Positions 33,804-42,352 of a stretch of DNA of 64,000 nt are shown here, piece after piece (position 1 is the first letter of the stretch; each line of letters starts with the position of its first letter). The notes under the pieces are model-generated. The model was not told the origin of the DNA, searched no databases, and saw only the letters and a program-made list of their open reading frames with translations. The translations under genes were made by a program, and so were the position numbers. Origin of the DNA: Cyclobacteriaceae bacterium (GTDB taxonomy: Bacteria; Bacteroidota; Bacteroidia; Cytophagales; Cyclobacteriaceae); the NCBI GenBank assembly GCA_019694875.1, contig JAIBBC010000001.1:62001-126000 (forward strand). The letters are read 5' to 3'.

Positions 33804-34292
33804 TTGACCGAAGATCAGGAGAAATCGTTTGTTAAACTGGTAAATGAAAACCAGGGCCTGATCCACAAGGTTTGTATCCTGTACGAAACTGACAAGGAGG
33901 CACGCAACGACCTTTTTCAGGAGATTGTGCTGCAGCTTTGGAAATCGTTCCCCACGTTCAGAGGCGAAGCCAAGATCACTACGTGGATGTATCGCATTGC
34001 GCTGAACACGGCCATTTCAGGTTTACGCAAGCTGGGCAGAAAGATAAAGACAGAAGAGCTCGAAGAATTCCATTTTAACATCTCGGATAACACCGAAGAT
34101 AATTTTGAAGAGAATTTTCAAAAACTGCAATGGGCCATCCGACAGCTCTCGGAAATCGAACGTGCGATGATCATGATGGCACTTGACGAAGTGCCATACG
34201 ATGAAATTGCCGAGAACATCGGTATTACGCAAAACAATGTACGGGTGCGCATGAACCGCATCCGCGAAAAAATACGAACCCTCATACGCTAA
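33804..34292 (+). CDS. ECF-type RNA polymerase sigma factor
   Basis: A 162-residue sigma-70 family factor that would direct polymerase to a small regulon. Region 2 is seen in DLFQEIVLQLWKSFPTFRGEAKITTWMYRIALNTAI (about 33-70), and region 4 in LSEIERAMIMMALDEVPYDEIAENIGITQNNVRVRMNRIREKI (about 112-158). No ATG is available in frame; TTG at 33804 gives MTEDQEKSF, a natural start, with a stop codon just upstream at the beginning of the frame. The next gene starts 4 bases after the stop and encodes a membrane protein that may hold the sigma factor inactive. Confidence 0.9.
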   Translation: MTEDQEKSFVKLVNENQGLIHKVCILYETDKEARNDLFQEIVLQLWKSFPTFRGEAKITTWMYRIALNTAISGLRKLGRKIKTEELEEFHFNISDNTEDNFEENFQKLQWAIRQLSEIERAMIMMALDEVPYDEIAENIGITQNNVRVRMNRIREKIRTLIR

Positions 34293-34296
34293 CGCT

Positions 34297-34911
34297 ATGG
34301 AAGAACTGGACGACTTGAAGCAGATTTGGAAGAGCCATGGGCAGGGCTACGAGCCAAAAAAGGAATCAGAGATTGCGCTCATGCTGCAGGGACGCAGCAA
34401 TTCCATTATCGGCAAAATTAAACGCAACGTTTGGTTTGAATTGATCTTTACGATTGCATGCAGCATCGCACTGCTGGTGTACACGTTCACGCTTGAAGCG
34501 GGCGCCATCATGTGGACAATTATCTCCCTGCTGGTTTTATTTACTGCGTACCTGTTTTACTACGTGAAAAAATTATTGCTGCTGGGCAGGTTCGATCCTT
34601 CGGGCGAAAACATTAAATCCAGCCTCGAAAATCTTCACCGGAAACTCACCATCTATGTAAACTTCTACCGGAAAAGTTATACGGTATTGTACCCAGTATA
34701 TTTCTTCCTGGGGTTGTTTCTGGGTGCGCTGGATACCGGCCTCGATGGCTTCCTCAACCGCATGCGCGATCCGAAAACCGTTATCACGCTTATTGGGGTA
34801 ATGGGGTTATTCTTTGTACTCGGTTTTATTGCAACCCATTTCTACCTCAAAAAGCTGTATGGCAACCATCTTTTGAAACTGAAAGAGCTGCTGACGGAAC
34901 TGCAGGGATAG
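34297..34911 (+). CDS. Membrane protein, possible anti-sigma partner
   Basis: A 204-residue protein with a soluble N-terminus of about 45 residues (MEELDDLKQIWKSHGQGYEPK) and four hydrophobic segments at about 47-67, 70-90, 128-147 and 163-183. The opening ELDDLKQIWKSHG is of the type seen in short cytoplasmic sections of Bacteroidota proteins encoded behind ECF sigma genes. The start lies 4 bases after the sigma stop, which supports a partner role. There is no recognised zinc-binding anti-sigma motif, so the anti-sigma function is inferred from position only. Confidence 0.65.
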   Translation: MEELDDLKQIWKSHGQGYEPKKESEIALMLQGRSNSIIGKIKRNVWFELIFTIACSIALLVYTFTLEAGAIMWTIISLLVLFTAYLFYYVKKLLLLGRFDPSGENIKSSLENLHRKLTIYVNFYRKSYTVLYPVYFFLGLFLGALDTGLDGFLNRMRDPKTVITLIGVMGLFFVLGFIATHFYLKKLYGNHLLKLKELLTELQG

Positions 34912-34914
34912 TAA

Positions 34915-34943
34915 TTTACCCCAAACCCATACTTTTTACCCCA
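34915..34943 (+). promoter_or_regulatory. Two 9-bp direct repeats upstream of the LytTR regulator
   Basis: TTTACCCCA occurs at 34915-34923 and again at 34935-34943, a distance of exactly 20 bases (about two helical turns), 78-106 bases before the LytTR gene start. LytTR proteins such as AgrA bind two 9-bp direct repeats on one DNA face, so this is a plausible autoregulatory site. A related pair is found upstream of the 36098 gene. Confidence 0.5.
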
Positions 34944-35020
34944 CAAAACAGGGTCTGCCGCAAACCTGCCCAATACTTTATCAGTTAAAACGACCGTGCG
35001 ACTATAGCCCTGCCGTTTCC

Positions 35021-35959
35021 ATGAAATCCGATGTAACTTCACACCTCGTTTCAGGCCATGCCATGAATTTACGCGAGCGATTGAACGCACCTTTCCCGTA
35101 TTATTTGAATGACGACCGCAAGAATACCATTCTGTGCCTGGCGGTAGGTCTGTTCGTGCTGGTGTTTCATTTGGTTTATAAAACCCCGGCACGCCTGGTT
35201 TCTCTTAGCTTCGGCCAAAAAGCTATGTTCGGAGGAATCACGTTTGCCGTGATGTTCATTCACATTGTGGTGATTCCCAACATTTTCACATTCTCGTTTG
35301 TAGACACGCTCCGCTGGACGGTTAAGAAATATATTGTTCATGTTCTCTGGATTTGCCTGGTGATCGCGTTTGTTAACACGCTGGTTGACAAGCTGTATAT
35401 CTGCCCCGATTTGCCGATGATCGAGACTATTGCACGCGTATTCGAGCAGATTGCATTAACCGGCATTATCCCGATCACCATCATGACGTTGATGTTCAAG
35501 AATAACCTGCTTCAGCAGAATCTGAAAAGCGCCATCAGTGCCAACCAGGAGATTACCAAAATCAAAAACCTGAAAAGCGAAGCAAGCAAGGCGGGTAACA
35601 ACATAACTATCTACTCCGATACCAGCGAAACACTCAGCTTTCACCTGCCCGACCTGTTATTTGTTCAGGCGGATGATAACTATTCAACATTTTTCTGGAA
35701 GAATGGCCACGGTATCGAAAAGAAGCTTTTGCGGATTAACCTGAAAAACATCGAAAGCCAACTGAACAACACTTATGCCATCCGTTGCCACCGTTCCTAC
35801 ATTGTAAATGTGAACGCCATCAGCAACATCAGCGGAAACGCTAACGGCTACAAGTTGCAAATCCGTGATTCGGATTTTTCCATTCCGGTATCCCGCCCGA
35901 AAGGAAAAGAATTGATGGAAAAGATCAGTCAGCTGCGGAACATGATGGAACTCTATTAG
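35021..35959 (+). CDS. LytTR-type DNA-binding regulator with membrane domain
   Basis: A 312-residue regulator. The N-terminal half has four membrane helices at about 38-55, 67-87, 105-125 and 140-160; a coiled linker (about 165-195, LLQQNLKSAISANQEITKIKN) leads to a LytTR domain at about 205-305, with FVQADDNYSTFFW, the hallmark RCHRSYIVNVNAI, and the terminal PVSRPKGKEL. It lacks a receiver domain, so activity should be set by the membrane part. The start at 35021 is the first ATG; 35063 (MNLRERL) is an alternative. Tandem 9-bp repeats lie just upstream and a similar pair just downstream of the gene, suggesting it controls itself and the next gene. Confidence 0.88.
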   Translation: MKSDVTSHLVSGHAMNLRERLNAPFPYYLNDDRKNTILCLAVGLFVLVFHLVYKTPARLVSLSFGQKAMFGGITFAVMFIHIVVIPNIFTFSFVDTLRWTVKKYIVHVLWICLVIAFVNTLVDKLYICPDLPMIETIARVFEQIALTGIIPITIMTLMFKNNLLQQNLKSAISANQEITKIKNLKSEASKAGNNITIYSDTSETLSFHLPDLLFVQADDNYSTFFWKNGHGIEKKLLRINLKNIESQLNNTYAIRCHRSYIVNVNAISNISGNANGYKLQIRDSDFSIPVSRPKGKELMEKISQLRNMMELY

Positions 35960-35964
35960 TTCCG

Positions 35965-35994
35965 TTCACCCCAGTACGTACGCTGTTAACCACA
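35965..35994 (+). promoter_or_regulatory. Imperfect 9-bp direct repeats upstream of the Ig-like protein gene
   Basis: TTCACCCCA (35965-35973) and TTAACCACA (35986-35994) are spaced 21 bases and resemble the TTTACCCCA pair before the LytTR gene (8 and 6 of 9 positions). They lie 104-133 bases upstream of the start at 36098, in the position of an activator site. Confidence 0.35.
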
Positions 35995-36097
35995 GACGAT
36001 ACTGGTTGCCACAAAACCTCAGCGATTAACATCAACCCGCTGAAAAAAGAAATCTTTTAAACGTGCATGGCGTAATGTTGACATAAACTTTACAACC

Positions 36098-36517
36098 ATG
36101 AAAAAAATCTTACTTTCTGTTTTGGCGATTGCTGCTGTGACGTTTACCGCTGCCGCACAGGAGAAAACCGCACCCCGCACGGAATACTCCGTTTCTGTTT
36201 CTGAAAATGCGATCCAGATTAAACCTGGTGAATCAAAAGAAATTACCCTCACCTTGTTACGCTCACGTTCATTTTCAAAAACCACCGCACAATTAGGTTT
36301 GTCTTCATCCCTTCCGGAAGGTGTCACCGTAGAATTCAGTCCTTCAGAAGGGTTAATCGACAGCTCGGTTGTTAAATTTACTGCAAGTTCTGCCGCAAAA
36401 GAGGGTACCTACACCGTCATCCTTAAGTCGACCCTGAACAATAAAATAAAAGGCACGCTTATTAAAGTTGCGGTGAGCAGCATTGCGACAGCAACTTCAG
36501 GCATCACGGCCAATTAA
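36098..36517 (+). CDS. Small exported Ig-like protein
   Basis: A 139-residue protein with signal peptide MKKILLSVLAIAAVTFTAAAQ. The remainder is a single beta-sandwich-like domain, with VSVSENAIQIKPGESKEITLTLLRS, LPEGVTVEFSPSEGL and VVKFTASSAAKEGTYTVILKST, typical of NEW3/Ig-like modules in which a Pro-Gly turn and paired strands repeat. It is a single-domain, probably periplasmic, protein of unknown partner. A terminator hairpin follows at 36528 and LytTR-like repeats lie upstream, so it may be a direct target of the adjacent regulator. Confidence 0.75.
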   Translation: MKKILLSVLAIAAVTFTAAAQEKTAPRTEYSVSVSENAIQIKPGESKEITLTLLRSRSFSKTTAQLGLSSSLPEGVTVEFSPSEGLIDSSVVKFTASSAAKEGTYTVILKSTLNNKIKGTLIKVAVSSIATATSGITAN

Positions 36518-36527
36518 AATTTCGTTT

Positions 36528-36555
36528 CGCGGGCTTGCTGTTGGGCAGGCTCGCG
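36528..36555 (+). terminator. Terminator-like hairpin
   Basis: CGCGGGCTTGC pairs with GCAGGCTCGCG (eleven pairs with two G-U) around a six-base loop; a T-rich stretch TTCCATTTTT follows. It starts 11 bases after the stop of the Ig-like protein gene. Confidence 0.6.
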
Positions 36556-36647
36556 TTCCATTTTTCATGATTCGGTAACACGAAAATCAACTCATTCTGC
36601 TTTCAGGATTTAAAAATTAGGTGAGATTTGCGGTAAGATTTACCGCC

Positions 36648-37409
36648 ATGAAAAAGACTTCCCTTTTTATTTTCCTGACAGTTTTCACTTTCAATGCATT
36701 TGGCTGGGGCGCCACAGGCCACCGCGCGGTAGGCTATGTGGCCGATCAGCACTTGTCTAAAAAAGCCCGTCTTGCTATTGAAAAAATTCTAAAAGGCCAG
36801 TCGCTCGCCATGGCGGGCACATGGATGGATGATATCAAATCCGACTCGCTGTACGACAACACCCACGACTGGCACTGGGTTACCATCCAAAACGGAGAAA
36901 CTTATGATCAGTCGGTTAAAAATCCGAAAGGCGATTTGATTGTGACGCTTGAGCGATTAATTGCCGAGCTGAAATCAAAAAAACTGAACACCAAACAGGA
37001 AGCGGAACATCTTAAAATGATCGTACACCTGATTGGCGACATTCATCAGCCCCTGCACGTTGGTTTCGGTACTGACCAGGGTGGAAATCAGGTTAAGGTT
37101 ACATGGTTCGGGGGCAACAGTAATTTGCACCGTGTTTGGGATACTGACATGATAGACGGTTCAAAACTTAGCTACACCGAACTCGCCAACGCATGGCCGA
37201 AAGCTGACGCCACACGGGTTAAAAGTCTGCAACAAGCCACGGTGCGCGATATGGCTAAAGAAGCAATGACATTCCGCAAACAAGTTTACAGCTATGGCGA
37301 TGGAAAACTCGGATACGATTACAACTATCAGAATTTCAATACCGTGCTAGAGCAGATTCAAAAAGCGGGCATTCGCCTGGCTGGCGTTTTAAACCAGATT
37401 TACGGCTAA
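36648..37409 (+). CDS. S1/P1-type zinc nuclease, exported
   Basis: A 253-residue exported nuclease of the trinuclear-zinc S1/P1 and phospholipase C-like family, which cleaves single-stranded nucleic acids. The ATG at 36648 is preferred to a GTG at 36621 because it starts the signal peptide (MKKTSLFIFLTVFTFNAFG) directly. The mature protein would start WGATGHRAVG, with Trp20 and His25 as the first metal ligands. Further ligands are in TWMDDIKS, HDWHW, HLIGDIHQPLH and NLHRVWDTDMI. All expected His and Asp groups are in place, so it should be active. A role in phosphate or nucleotide scavenging is a family-level inference. Confidence 0.93.
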   Translation: MKKTSLFIFLTVFTFNAFGWGATGHRAVGYVADQHLSKKARLAIEKILKGQSLAMAGTWMDDIKSDSLYDNTHDWHWVTIQNGETYDQSVKNPKGDLIVTLERLIAELKSKKLNTKQEAEHLKMIVHLIGDIHQPLHVGFGTDQGGNQVKVTWFGGNSNLHRVWDTDMIDGSKLSYTELANAWPKADATRVKSLQQATVRDMAKEAMTFRKQVYSYGDGKLGYDYNYQNFNTVLEQIQKAGIRLAGVLNQIYG

Positions 37410-37561
37410 TTGACCATCCGCCAGATCGACATATCTAAAACCTCATTTGTGTGATTTAAGAGAACCTTTCTTAAAGAAGAGGGCTATTATTATTCCACAA
37501 GTTACCGTTCCGGGTAACCTTGCTCAAATACCGAAGTATTCCCTGAATAAACCTCTTTCAC

Positions 37562-40003
37562 ATGCTCCGGAATTTCCTGCTCATTGCCTCGCGCAACCTG
37601 TTAAAAAGAAAGGTCTATTCATTCATCAACATCTTCGGGCTTGCGCTCGGAATGGCCGTTTGTCTCGTAATTCTGAAATACGTTGACTTCGAACTCAGTT
37701 ACGACAGCTATCACACCCGAGCCGACCAAATTCATCGGGTGAACAGCACCTATTATCAAAATGGCGAACTCCGTAGTTCGAACATAATTTCCGGCTATGG
37801 GTTGGGTCCTGCCCTGGTCAATGACATTCCCGGGGTTAAAACCTACATTCGTACACACCCCATGTATGGCGGGGCCGTTCTCACCTATGAGCATGAAAAC
37901 AATCCGATAATTTTTCACGAAGAGAACATCCAGTTCGCTGATTCAACATTTTTTGATGTATTCACCTACCGTGTGATTGAAGGCGATCTGAACACAGCCC
38001 TCGACAAACCAAGCTCAATCGTGATCACCAAAAAAATCGCTGACCGGTATTTCAAAGGCATGGAAGATCCGCTCGGAAAAATTTTTCACATTAATGGCGG
38101 CTGGGCCGATGGCGAATATGAGGTTACGGCTGTAATCGAAGACATTCCGCAGAACTCTCATTTCCCATTTGAGATCATCTTGCCGATGCATAATCTTTTG
38201 ACGAACGGACAATACCAGCAGGACGATGGCTGGGGCTGGAACAATTTTGTAACGTATGTGGAGCTGGAGAAAAATGCCGACATCAAAGCCATGGAAGAAA
38301 AACTTCCCGCGCTGGTTGAAAAGTACCAGGGTGAAGACTTAGCCCGTTCAAACTCTACCCGTGTGTATTCGTTTCAGCCCATACGGGAAATACATCTTAA
38401 GCCCGGCCTGAATCACGAATCCAGTGCCACCATCAGCGTGAACACCATTTATTTCTTTTTGCTGATCTCGGGATTCATTCTTGCGATAGCCTGGGTGAAC
38501 TATATCAACCTGTCGACTGCACGCGCCATGGAGCGTGCGCGCGAAGTTGGTATTAAAAAATCGATTGGTGCGTTCCGGAGCCAGCTGCTAATGCAGTTTG
38601 TTTTTGAATCGGTACTTGTTAATCTGTTGAGCGTGATTATTGCGGTGTGTATCGCACTGGGCTTGTTGCCATTGCTTGGAGAGATTGTCGGCAAAACATT
38701 AGCGTTTGATTTTACCAACTATCGCCTTTGGCTGGTCATCAGCGGATTGTTTGTGGTTGGTTCGTTCATTTCAGGATTATACCCGGCTTACATGCTTTCC
38801 TCCTTCCGGATAACGGAAGTGATCAAAGGCAAAACAATACAATCCGGCCGCGGTTTTTCTCTCCGCAAAGCACTCGTAGTATTTCAGTTTGCTTCATCGC
38901 TCATTTTAATTGCCGGAACATTCGCCATTTACCGGCAAATAACCTTTATGCGCAACCAGGATAAAGGTTTAACCATGGATCAGATGCTCATCCTTAACGG
39001 ACCAAGCGTACTGGACTGGAAAGATGGAAGAGCAGTAAGAAACAGGTTGGTATCACTTAAAGAAGAACTCAAAAAAATTCCCGGTGTTGTTAACGTTACC
39101 ACTTCAGGTGCAATTCCGGGTGGCGGTCACAATTGGGGAACCAGCATGCGCAAAGTGGGCGCACAATTTGAAGAGAACAAAGCCGGGAGCGTAGTGTGGG
39201 TTGATCCAGATTTCGTTGACACGTATGGGATGAACGTAATCGCGGGGCGCAACTTCAACATCGCCATCAAGTCGGATATGGAATCTGTTCTGGTGAACGA
39301 AGCTGCACTTACTGCATTCAACCTGGGAACTCCGGAGCAGGCACTCGAAGAAAAAATTATATTGGGAGACGATTCGGTAGCCATTGTTGGCGTACTCAAA
39401 AATTACAATTGGGCCTCTTTGAAAACTGAGCACACGCCCTGGTTATTGAAAAGTGACACGATTGCCCGAAGAAATTATTCTATTCATGTCAACAGCAGCA
39501 ATGTCAACGAAGTCATTGCTAACGTGGAAAAAACCTTCAAAGACGCTTTTCCGGGCAACCCATTCGATTATTTCTTCCTGGATGATTTCTTCAACGCTCA
39601 ATACAAATCGGAACAACAATTCGGAAAAATCTTCAGCCTGTTCTCTATGCTGGCGATTGTGATTGCTTGTCTTGGGTTGTGGGGGCTGGCATCATTCACT
39701 ACGGCACAAAAGTTAAAAGAGATCAGTATTCGTAAAGTGCTGGGATCTTCCGTGGGCGGGATTTTGTCGCTGCTGTCGTGGCAATTCCTGAAGCTTGTAA
39801 TCATCGCAAGCGTAATTGCTATTCCGCTAACGTGGTATGGCATCGATCAATGGCTGAAAGGATTTGCTTTCCGGATCGGACTGCAGTGGGATCTGTTTTT
39901 AGTGCCGGTCGTTATCCTTGCTGCAATCGCCCTGGGAACGGTGAGCCTTCAGATTCTGCGGGGCGCCAATGTTAATCCTGCAAAAGTGCTGCGGTCTGAA
40001 TAG
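37562..40003 (+). CDS. MacB/FtsX-type ABC transporter permease
   Basis: An 813-residue permease-like membrane protein. It begins with an N-terminal helix (FINIFGLALGMAVCLVILKYV), a large periplasmic MacB-like domain (about 45-280), three helices with the FtsX pattern (WVNYINLSTARAMERAREVGIKKSIGA near 325), a second N-terminal-like helix after about 435 (LRKALVVFQFASSLILIAGTF) with a second periplasmic domain, and a final FtsX block (KLKEISIRKVLGSS near 720). This duplicated structure is common in Cytophagales. No ATPase gene is adjacent, so its ATPase must be encoded elsewhere. Substrate is unknown; lipoprotein or small-molecule export are typical for the fold. Confidence 0.9.
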   Translation: MLRNFLLIASRNLLKRKVYSFINIFGLALGMAVCLVILKYVDFELSYDSYHTRADQIHRVNSTYYQNGELRSSNIISGYGLGPALVNDIPGVKTYIRTHPMYGGAVLTYEHENNPIIFHEENIQFADSTFFDVFTYRVIEGDLNTALDKPSSIVITKKIADRYFKGMEDPLGKIFHINGGWADGEYEVTAVIEDIPQNSHFPFEIILPMHNLLTNGQYQQDDGWGWNNFVTYVELEKNADIKAMEEKLPALVEKYQGEDLARSNSTRVYSFQPIREIHLKPGLNHESSATISVNTIYFFLLISGFILAIAWVNYINLSTARAMERAREVGIKKSIGAFRSQLLMQFVFESVLVNLLSVIIAVCIALGLLPLLGEIVGKTLAFDFTNYRLWLVISGLFVVGSFISGLYPAYMLSSFRITEVIKGKTIQSGRGFSLRKALVVFQFASSLILIAGTFAIYRQITFMRNQDKGLTMDQMLILNGPSVLDWKDGRAVRNRLVSLKEELKKIPGVVNVTTSGAIPGGGHNWGTSMRKVGAQFEENKAGSVVWVDPDFVDTYGMNVIAGRNFNIAIKSDMESVLVNEAALTAFNLGTPEQALEEKIILGDDSVAIVGVLKNYNWASLKTEHTPWLLKSDTIARRNYSIHVNSSNVNEVIANVEKTFKDAFPGNPFDYFFLDDFFNAQYKSEQQFGKIFSLFSMLAIVIACLGLWGLASFTTAQKLKEISIRKVLGSSVGGILSLLSWQFLKLVIIASVIAIPLTWYGIDQWLKGFAFRIGLQWDLFLVPVVILAAIALGTVSLQILRGANVNPAKVLRSE

Positions 40004-40020
40004 CCTGCAAAACGAGTTTA

Positions 40021-40431
40021 TTACAAGTTGCCAAGCTTAATCTCATCGAGTGCTATCTCGGTGAGCGGCTTGGTGATAAATTTAATCACGTGATTGTTAT
40101 TCACGATCTTGTCGATGTCGCACTTGTTATCCGAGCTCGACAGAATAATCACCTTACACTTGTTACGGACCAGTTCGTTGAATTTTTCGAATTCATAAAG
40201 GAATACAAACCCGTCAACAATTGGCATATTGATGTCGAGGAAGATCAGACTGGGGATCTTCTCGATGCTATTCTGATTCTCTTTCAAGTAGTCGAGTGCG
40301 GTTTTTCCGGAACTCTTTACTTCTACTCCTTTTGCAAATTTTGTGATCTCAATAATACGCTTACTGATGAAATTATCGGTATCGTTATCATCTACCAACA
40401 TCACTAAATCGAGGGTCGTCTCCGCTACCAT
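40021..40431 (-). CDS. Single-domain CheY-like response regulator
   Basis: A 136-residue stand-alone receiver. It has the acidic residues in LVDDNDTDNF (about 12-21), the phosphoacceptor Asp in LIFLDINMPIVDG, Thr/Ser in ILSSSD and Lys in FITKPL. No output domain is present. Variants with DDNDTDNFISKRIIE are common in Bacteroidota, usually taking signals from hybrid kinases in a phosphorelay. No kinase is adjacent. The gene converges with the permease gene 17 bases away and has a -7 box in an inverted repeat upstream. Confidence 0.88.
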   Translation of the reverse strand: MVAETTLDLVMLVDDNDTDNFISKRIIEITKFAKGVEVKSSGKTALDYLKENQNSIEKIPSLIFLDINMPIVDGFVFLYEFEKFNELVRNKCKVIILSSSDNKCDIDKIVNNNHVIKFITKPLTEIALDEIKLGNL

Positions 40432-40484
40432 TTAATTTTTCAGATTATGGGGGTTATAGGCTCAACGTTGAATTTCCTATTGGA

Positions 40485-40506
40485 CACAAAAATAAATCTT
40501 TTTGTG
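40485..40506 (-). repeat. Inverted repeat overlapping a -7 box upstream of the CheY-like gene
   Basis: CACAAAAA at 40485-40492 and TTTTTGTG at 40499-40506 form an eight-base perfect inverted repeat with a six-base loop. On the minus strand it contains TATTTTTG (40487-40494), an exact match to TAnnTTTG, 56 bases upstream of the start at 40431. A regulator binding here would block the promoter. It could also be the terminator of the transglycosylase gene, but the U-run is inside the stem. Confidence 0.4.
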
Positions 40507-40577
40507 CAGGTTTTCAGGAAAACAAACGAAAATGGGGTCATTTAGGTAATAAAAAAGAAGAAAAAGTTGAAAATGGC

Positions 40578-42314
40578 CTACCGCTTTTTAACAATGATTA
40601 GTTTCTCACCCACCGAAAGTGAGAAATCTTTCTTTTTATTCCAATCCATCAGCTCCTTTATTGTTACACCGTATTCCCGCGCAATGCTGTACAATGTGTC
40701 GGTGGATTTTACGGTGTGAATTATTTCCCTTGACTCAGGTTCAGGTACTTTTTCAGATGGTTTTTTAAGAAGTAAAATCTGTCCGGGTTTAATTCCTTCC
40801 GATAAGGAGAGATTATTCCACTCTACGACTTGCATGACACCGATGTCGTACCGTTTCGCAATTGAGTACAACGTTTCACCAGCTGCAACTACGTGCTGTT
40901 GAAGTACGAGTGTATCAGCCTTCACGGAATCTGCAGATGGCATCTCGGTTTTTGTTTCAATTGATTGCTGAGGTGGAAACGGTGTTGCCGGTACATCCGG
41001 AACCGGGTTCGCCTGGGGTTGAACAGTCCAATTGAATGTGTCGCCTGTTTCAATCTCCACCGCATCTTCAACCTGAGGTTCTGCCTGCATCGTGCGCTTG
41101 TTCGTTAAATAAATAATGGAACCTGCCTTCAGCGAGTTATCGCGATCAACCTTATTGTAACGTTCGAGTTTCCGAAGCTGAACTCCATATTGCTGACTGA
41201 TCGACCACAAGTCATCTCCAGCAATCACCACGTGATGTGACACGGGACCGCGTGCTTTCTTTCGTTTGAGATAGTAGAATTCTCCAGGCCTGATCCGGTC
41301 GCTTACGGAGATATCATTATATCTTAAAAAACCTGACAAGTCTACATTTGCCCGTTTTGCTAACGCAGATGGAGTTTCTCCGGCAATTGCTTTAACTGCG
41401 GGAATTCCATGCAGTATCATCGTTACACTTGCAGCCCGGGCTGGCTCCGCATCAATACGTTTGGGTTGTTCCAGCGGATTAGTGGCTTCAGCCCGCGCGA
41501 TAGCCTCATTACGCTTCGCGGATTCACCAATCGTTGGAATGGATAGCATATATGCTTTGTCATCCGGAATGTGATCTTTACGAACCCATTTGTTGTATTG
41601 CCGAAGTTGCTCTTCATCAATCGCGAACTCATCGGCCACATCTTTAATGGAACGCCTGTTGCGATTCGTAATCGTATAGACTTTCACCTCGCCCGCACCT
41701 TTTACATAGTCCTGGAAGGCGACCTTATGCGCCAGAAATTTCTTTACATACCAATACGTTTCGGTAGTAATAGTCATGTGCTTTGTTCCGCTTTGATAAT
41801 CTTTGATGGCTTTCATCGTACCACCCGCTCCCATCTGGTAGGCCTGCAAGGCATAAACCCAGTTGTTGAAATAGTAATTGTTCTTTTTGATGTAGCGTGC
41901 CGCTCCGCGCGTAGCGGAAACAATATTCATTCGCTCGTCAATATCCTTGTCTACCCGCATGCCCATTTCTATCGCGGTGAAATCCTTGAATTGCCAGAAG
42001 CCAACCGCATTGGACACCGACACCGCATCGGCAATCAGCGCACTCTCCTGAAGTACGAGGTATTTGAAATCATCGGGTACATTTTCTTCCGCGAAGATTT
42101 TTTCGATAACCGGAAAATATGTTTTGGCGCGTTCTACTTTAATGTTGTGATGCTTCGCAGACTGCGTGAGCATGTTTACGTCTTTCTGAATCTCCCGCCT
42201 GGCATCGTCACGAATGGTTAACGTGATCCCCGCAAATTGCATTTTGTCAGGAACCTCAGGCGCCTGGGCAAATACAACAGAAGTAATCAGCAAGAGCGCA
42301 ACTGCGAGCTTCAT
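40578..42314 (-). CDS. MltD-like lytic transglycosylase with LysM repeats
   Basis: A 578-residue exported cell-wall enzyme that cleaves the glycan backbone of peptidoglycan. After the signal peptide (VVFAQ, about residue 17) the SLT domain has catalytic Glu90 in LQESALIADAVSVSNAVGFWQF and the later AYQMGAGG motif. Four LysM-like modules follow: about 299-353 (weak), 357-404 (HVVIAGDDLWSISQQYGV), 468-515 (HVVAAGETLYSIAKRYDI) and 530-577 (HTVKSTDTLYSIAREYGV), which bind peptidoglycan. Pro-rich linkers separate them. The overall architecture is that of MltD/DniR proteins. It forms a single-gene unit with possible promoter-sharing with the methyltransferase gene upstream. Confidence 0.92.
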   Translation of the reverse strand: MKLAVALLLITSVVFAQAPEVPDKMQFAGITLTIRDDARREIQKDVNMLTQSAKHHNIKVERAKTYFPVIEKIFAEENVPDDFKYLVLQESALIADAVSVSNAVGFWQFKDFTAIEMGMRVDKDIDERMNIVSATRGAARYIKKNNYYFNNWVYALQAYQMGAGGTMKAIKDYQSGTKHMTITTETYWYVKKFLAHKVAFQDYVKGAGEVKVYTITNRNRRSIKDVADEFAIDEEQLRQYNKWVRKDHIPDDKAYMLSIPTIGESAKRNEAIARAEATNPLEQPKRIDAEPARAASVTMILHGIPAVKAIAGETPSALAKRANVDLSGFLRYNDISVSDRIRPGEFYYLKRKKARGPVSHHVVIAGDDLWSISQQYGVQLRKLERYNKVDRDNSLKAGSIIYLTNKRTMQAEPQVEDAVEIETGDTFNWTVQPQANPVPDVPATPFPPQQSIETKTEMPSADSVKADTLVLQQHVVAAGETLYSIAKRYDIGVMQVVEWNNLSLSEGIKPGQILLLKKPSEKVPEPESREIIHTVKSTDTLYSIAREYGVTIKELMDWNKKKDFSLSVGEKLIIVKKR

Positions 42315-42352
42315 GGATAAAAAGTTTAAAAAATTCGTTGCCTCAAAAGAAA

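Noticed and set aside
41571-42221. A 216-residue open frame on the plus strand
   Set aside because: It lies wholly opposite the lytic transglycosylase gene, which has clear SLT and LysM motifs; the frame has no recognisable protein features.
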